NCBI GenBank assembly: GCA_030596385.1
Contig: JAUVKD010000034.1
Location: forward strand, 1 to 7,630
Direction: 5' to 3'
DNA length: 7,630 bases
Source: Methanosarcinaceae archaeon
GTDB taxonomy: Archaea; Halobacteriota; Methanosarcinia; Methanosarcinales; Methanosarcinaceae
Positions within the stretch are counted from its first letter, which is position 1. The number at the start of each line of letters is the position of its first letter. Both the position numbers and the translations under genes were made by a program. The notes beneath the pieces were generated by a model. The model was not told where the DNA came from. It did no database searches and worked only from the letters and a program-made list of their open reading frames with translations. Shown one piece after another: positions 6,573 through 7,630 of the stretch.

Positions 6573-6620
6573 AGAGGATTTCGATAGAGGGTTTTGATAG
6601 AAATCCTCGATCGAAATTCT
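6573..6620. repeat. Nested inverted-repeat cluster upstream of the glycan operon
   Basis: GAGGATTTC (6574-6582) and GAAATCCTC (6600-6608) form a perfect 9-bp inverted repeat with a 17-base loop. The same left arm, as 6575-6590, can instead pair with 6605-6620 at 14 of 16 positions. The right half contains the palindrome TCGATCGA. Two mutually exclusive stems of this kind lie between the operon promoter and the divergent promoter at 6669. It could be an operator region or a decayed repeat; nothing in the sequence decides this. Confidence 0.4.
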
Positions 6621-6668
6621 CGTGAATTGCTGATGTAATATCGTATTACTCATTTTCTCCCCCAAACT

Positions 6669-6679
6669 ACTTAAAAAAA
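6669..6679 (+). promoter_or_regulatory. TATA box for a leaderless plus-strand transcript
   Basis: ACTTAAAAAAA with CCCAAACT before it fits an archaeal BRE plus TATA. The predicted transcription start (about 6700) falls almost on the ATG at 6704, so the transcript would be leaderless. This is better promoter geometry than the short broken ORF behind it would need. Confidence 0.45.
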
Positions 6680-6703
6680 CACATTCATATTCCAACATAA
6701 ACC

Positions 6704-6895
6704 ATGCCCCCAAAAAAAAGATAAAACCAGAGTCAACCCCTGCGGCATCAAAGAAAAACACAACGTCTATTCATGGAACGGACTTGCCATTCATTTCAAG
6801 AACAGCAGTAAAGTACAAAGATGCGAGCGATATGACACCTGCACGCCTTGCAGGCACTCAACTCCGTAGGAGATGAGTGTCCTCTGCGGTTCTAA
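6704..6895 (+). pseudogene. Short lysine-rich gene broken at an A8 run
   Basis: ATG 6704 reads MPPKKR and stops at TAA 6722, directly after a run of eight A (6712-6719). One extra A would continue the frame as MPPKKKIKPESTPAASKKN, then HGTDLPFISRTAVKYKDAS and on to TGA at 6874-6876. A further shift back near 6842 gives ALQALNSVGDECPLRF up to TAA at 6893. The basic tail followed by a short LPF...AVK...DAS...ALNSVGDE pattern faintly recalls an archaeal histone fold (a basic tail and its first helices), but this is a weak resemblance and no histone C-terminal half is found. The leaderless promoter argues that a real gene was here. It could be decay or a sequencing error in the A run. Confidence 0.35.
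6853..6882. repeat. Long hairpin GGCACTCAACTCC/GGAGATGAGTGTCC
   Basis: The arms 6853-6865 and 6869-6882 pair around the loop GTA with one internal A-A mismatch and one G-U pair, making a stem of about 13 bp, the strongest in the window. It lies about 115 bases past the purH stop on the minus strand and at the end of the broken plus-strand ORF. A short T-rich stretch (TAAAAATTTTC, 6893-6903) follows on the plus strand. It may be a terminator for the plus-strand transcript or a remnant of a dispersed repeat. Confidence 0.4.
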
Positions 6896-6934
6896 AAATT
6901 TTCATTGACTTTCAGCGTTTTGGGATACAACCCA

Positions 6935-6956
6935 CTCAATGTTGAGGAGATCCTCA
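6935..6956. repeat. Two overlapping small hairpins
   Basis: CTCAA/TTGAG (6935-6946, 2-base loop) overlaps TGAGGA/TCCTCA (6943-6956, 2-base loop). Only one can form at a time. They lie in the 3' flank of purH, between the stronger hairpins at 6963 and 6853. No function can be assigned. Confidence 0.25.
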
Positions 6957-6962
6957 TACATT

Positions 6963-6983
6963 TGATGCATGGCACATGCATCA
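6963..6983 (-). terminator. Hairpin just downstream of purH
   Basis: TGATGCATG (6963-6971) and CATGCATCA (6975-6983) form a perfect 9-bp stem with the loop GCA, 14 bases past the purH stop at 6998 in the direction of purH transcription. No T run follows, so it is a candidate 3'-end structure rather than a proven terminator. Confidence 0.4.
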
Positions 6984-6997
6984 TGACATATATTCCA

Positions 6998-7630
6998 CTA
7001 ATGCAAGAAGTGCCTCATACTCGTAAACACCAGTGACACACCAAGCCTGTTCGCTGTTGCGATGACCTCATTGTCCCTGATGGAACCGCCCGGGGACACG
7101 ATATACCTGATGTGGTTCTCATCTGCATGGATGATGCTGTCATCGAACGGGAAGAATGCGTCCGATGCCATCACACATTCAGAGAGCACATTCTCGCAGT
7201 ACTCATCGAACTGCACATCCGACTTTTCTCGCTCATATATCAATTTAAGGTTCTCGCGCGCCTTTGTGGCTGCAAGTTTACGAATTGAATCCACACGGTT
7301 CGGCTGTCCCGCGCCCATTGCCAGAAGCATGAAACATCCTTCCTCATACTCATACGCAAGTGTCACTGAATTGGATTTGGTGCTTTTGCACGCATACAGG
7401 CAAAACTCAGCAAGTTGGCGTTTCTCTTCGGGGAACATTGTTTTCGTAACAATGTCCCACTTCTCATAGATGCCAATATTACGTGACTGTTTGAGCAAGC
7501 CTCCTATCACATATTTGTAAGTGTGATCCACGCCAAAATCGTCATTGAACTCAGGAAGTTCTAAAAGCCTCAGGTCTTTGCTCTTATTTTTTAGGTATTC
7601 GAGCGCATCGTGCTCAAATCCGGGTGCAAG
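6998..7630 (-). CDS. AICAR transformylase domain of PurH, C-terminal 210 residues (partial, runs off the right edge)
   Basis: The visible 210 residues match the C-terminal end of the AICAR formyltransferase domain, which adds a formyl group to AICAR in the penultimate step of IMP synthesis. Clear landmarks are APGFEHDALEYL at the window edge, GGLLKQSR, CKSTKSNSVTLA, MGAGQPNRVDSIRK, ASDAFFPFDDSI, SPGGSIRDNEVI and the closing FTSMRHFLH, the usual end of this family. The reading frame is open to base 7630, so the GTG at 7529-7531 is internal and not the start. The IMP cyclohydrolase half, if present, lies outside; some archaea encode the transformylase as a separate protein. The gene ends in TAG exactly where the family ends, so TAG is a true stop here. 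Its purine role is unrelated to the glycan genes. Confidence 0.93.
   Translation of the reverse strand, partial: LAPGFEHDALEYLKNKSKDLRLLELPEFNDDFGVDHTYKYVIGGLLKQSRNIGIYEKWDIVTKTMFPEEKRQLAEFCLYACKSTKSNSVTLAYEYEEGCFMLLAMGAGQPNRVDSIRKLAATKARENLKLIYEREKSDVQFDEYCENVLSECVMASDAFFPFDDSIIHADENHIRYIVSPGGSIRDNEVIATANRLGVSLVFTSMRHFLH

Larger units (their letters stand above)
6456..6997. other. Non-coding or decayed spacer between the glycan operon and purH
   Basis: No intact gene is supported in these 542 bases. They hold the operon leader and promoter (6462-6512), the inverted-repeat cluster (6573-6620), a leaderless plus-strand promoter with a frame-broken short ORF (6669-6895), and three hairpin regions towards purH (6853-6983). 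Open frames on the minus strand here show no protein-like features. Confidence 0.6.

Noticed and set aside
6540..6761. Minus-strand 73-residue open frame upstream of the glycan operon
   Set aside because: It runs through the inverted repeats and the plus-strand promoter, has no ribosome binding site and no protein-like pattern apart from Phe from the A-rich run read backwards.
7001..7531. purH starting at GTG 7529-7531
   Set aside because: The frame stays open to the window edge and reads APGFEHDALEYL and RLLELPEF, which belong to the same transformylase domain, so the GTG is internal.
1..7630. CRISPR array, tRNA or rRNA, insertion sequence ends
   Set aside because: I looked for regularly spaced repeats, cloverleaf-like arms and terminal inverted repeats with a transposase; none was found.

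Overview
The window looks like a chromosomal piece of a methanogen-type euryarchaeon, most likely of the Methanosarcinales or a relative. The evidence is: archaeal TATA boxes about 30 bases upstream of starts with almost no leader, a C-terminal PEF-type sorting signal of the kind known from that group, a PurH-type AICAR transformylase, and archaeal-style nucleotide-sugar enzymes. This placement is inference; no rRNA or other marker gene is present.

Layout. Bases 1-230 hold an 18-bp perfect palindrome with a TATA box and remnants of a small unrecognised gene. Bases 228-623 hold a decayed gene for a strikingly cysteine-rich secreted protein, with a signal peptide, about 25 Cys in about 80 codons and a PEF-CTERM tail; its start codon is lost, its frame is broken twice and it has two in-frame stops. 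A perfect 11-bp hairpin sits on its stop codon. Two intact plus-strand genes follow: a GalE-like NAD-dependent sugar-nucleotide epimerase (746-1678) and a VanZ-like membrane protein (1720-2235).

The plus-strand pair converges on a four-gene minus-strand operon (6455 down to 2287). In order of transcription it encodes a hexapeptide acetyltransferase (WbpD-like), a DegT-type aminotransferase (WbpE-like), a Gfo/Idh/MocA oxidoreductase (WbpB-like) and a UDP-sugar 6-dehydrogenase (WbpA/WecC-like). Together these are the four activities that turn UDP-GlcNAc into UDP-2,3-diacetamido-2,3-dideoxy-glucuronic acid, a building block of archaeal N-glycans and bacterial O-antigens. The genes are tightly packed or overlapping and are preceded by one good TATA box and a Shine-Dalgarno sequence, so they probably form one transcript. 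The GalE-like enzyme could supply or modify another sugar nucleotide for the same glycan.

Bases 6456-6997 are non-coding or decayed. They hold the operon promoter, an inverted-repeat cluster, a leaderless promoter driving a short lysine-rich ORF that is out of frame at an A8 run, and several hairpins. The right edge (6998-7630, minus strand) is the 3' part of purH, a purine biosynthesis gene unrelated to the glycan cluster; it marks the border of the surface-glycan island.

The large enzyme genes are all intact, while all three small, less conserved ORFs are frame-broken. This argues for real local decay at the island's edges rather than generally poor sequence, though three of the candidate break points lie in homopolymer runs and should be checked against reads.
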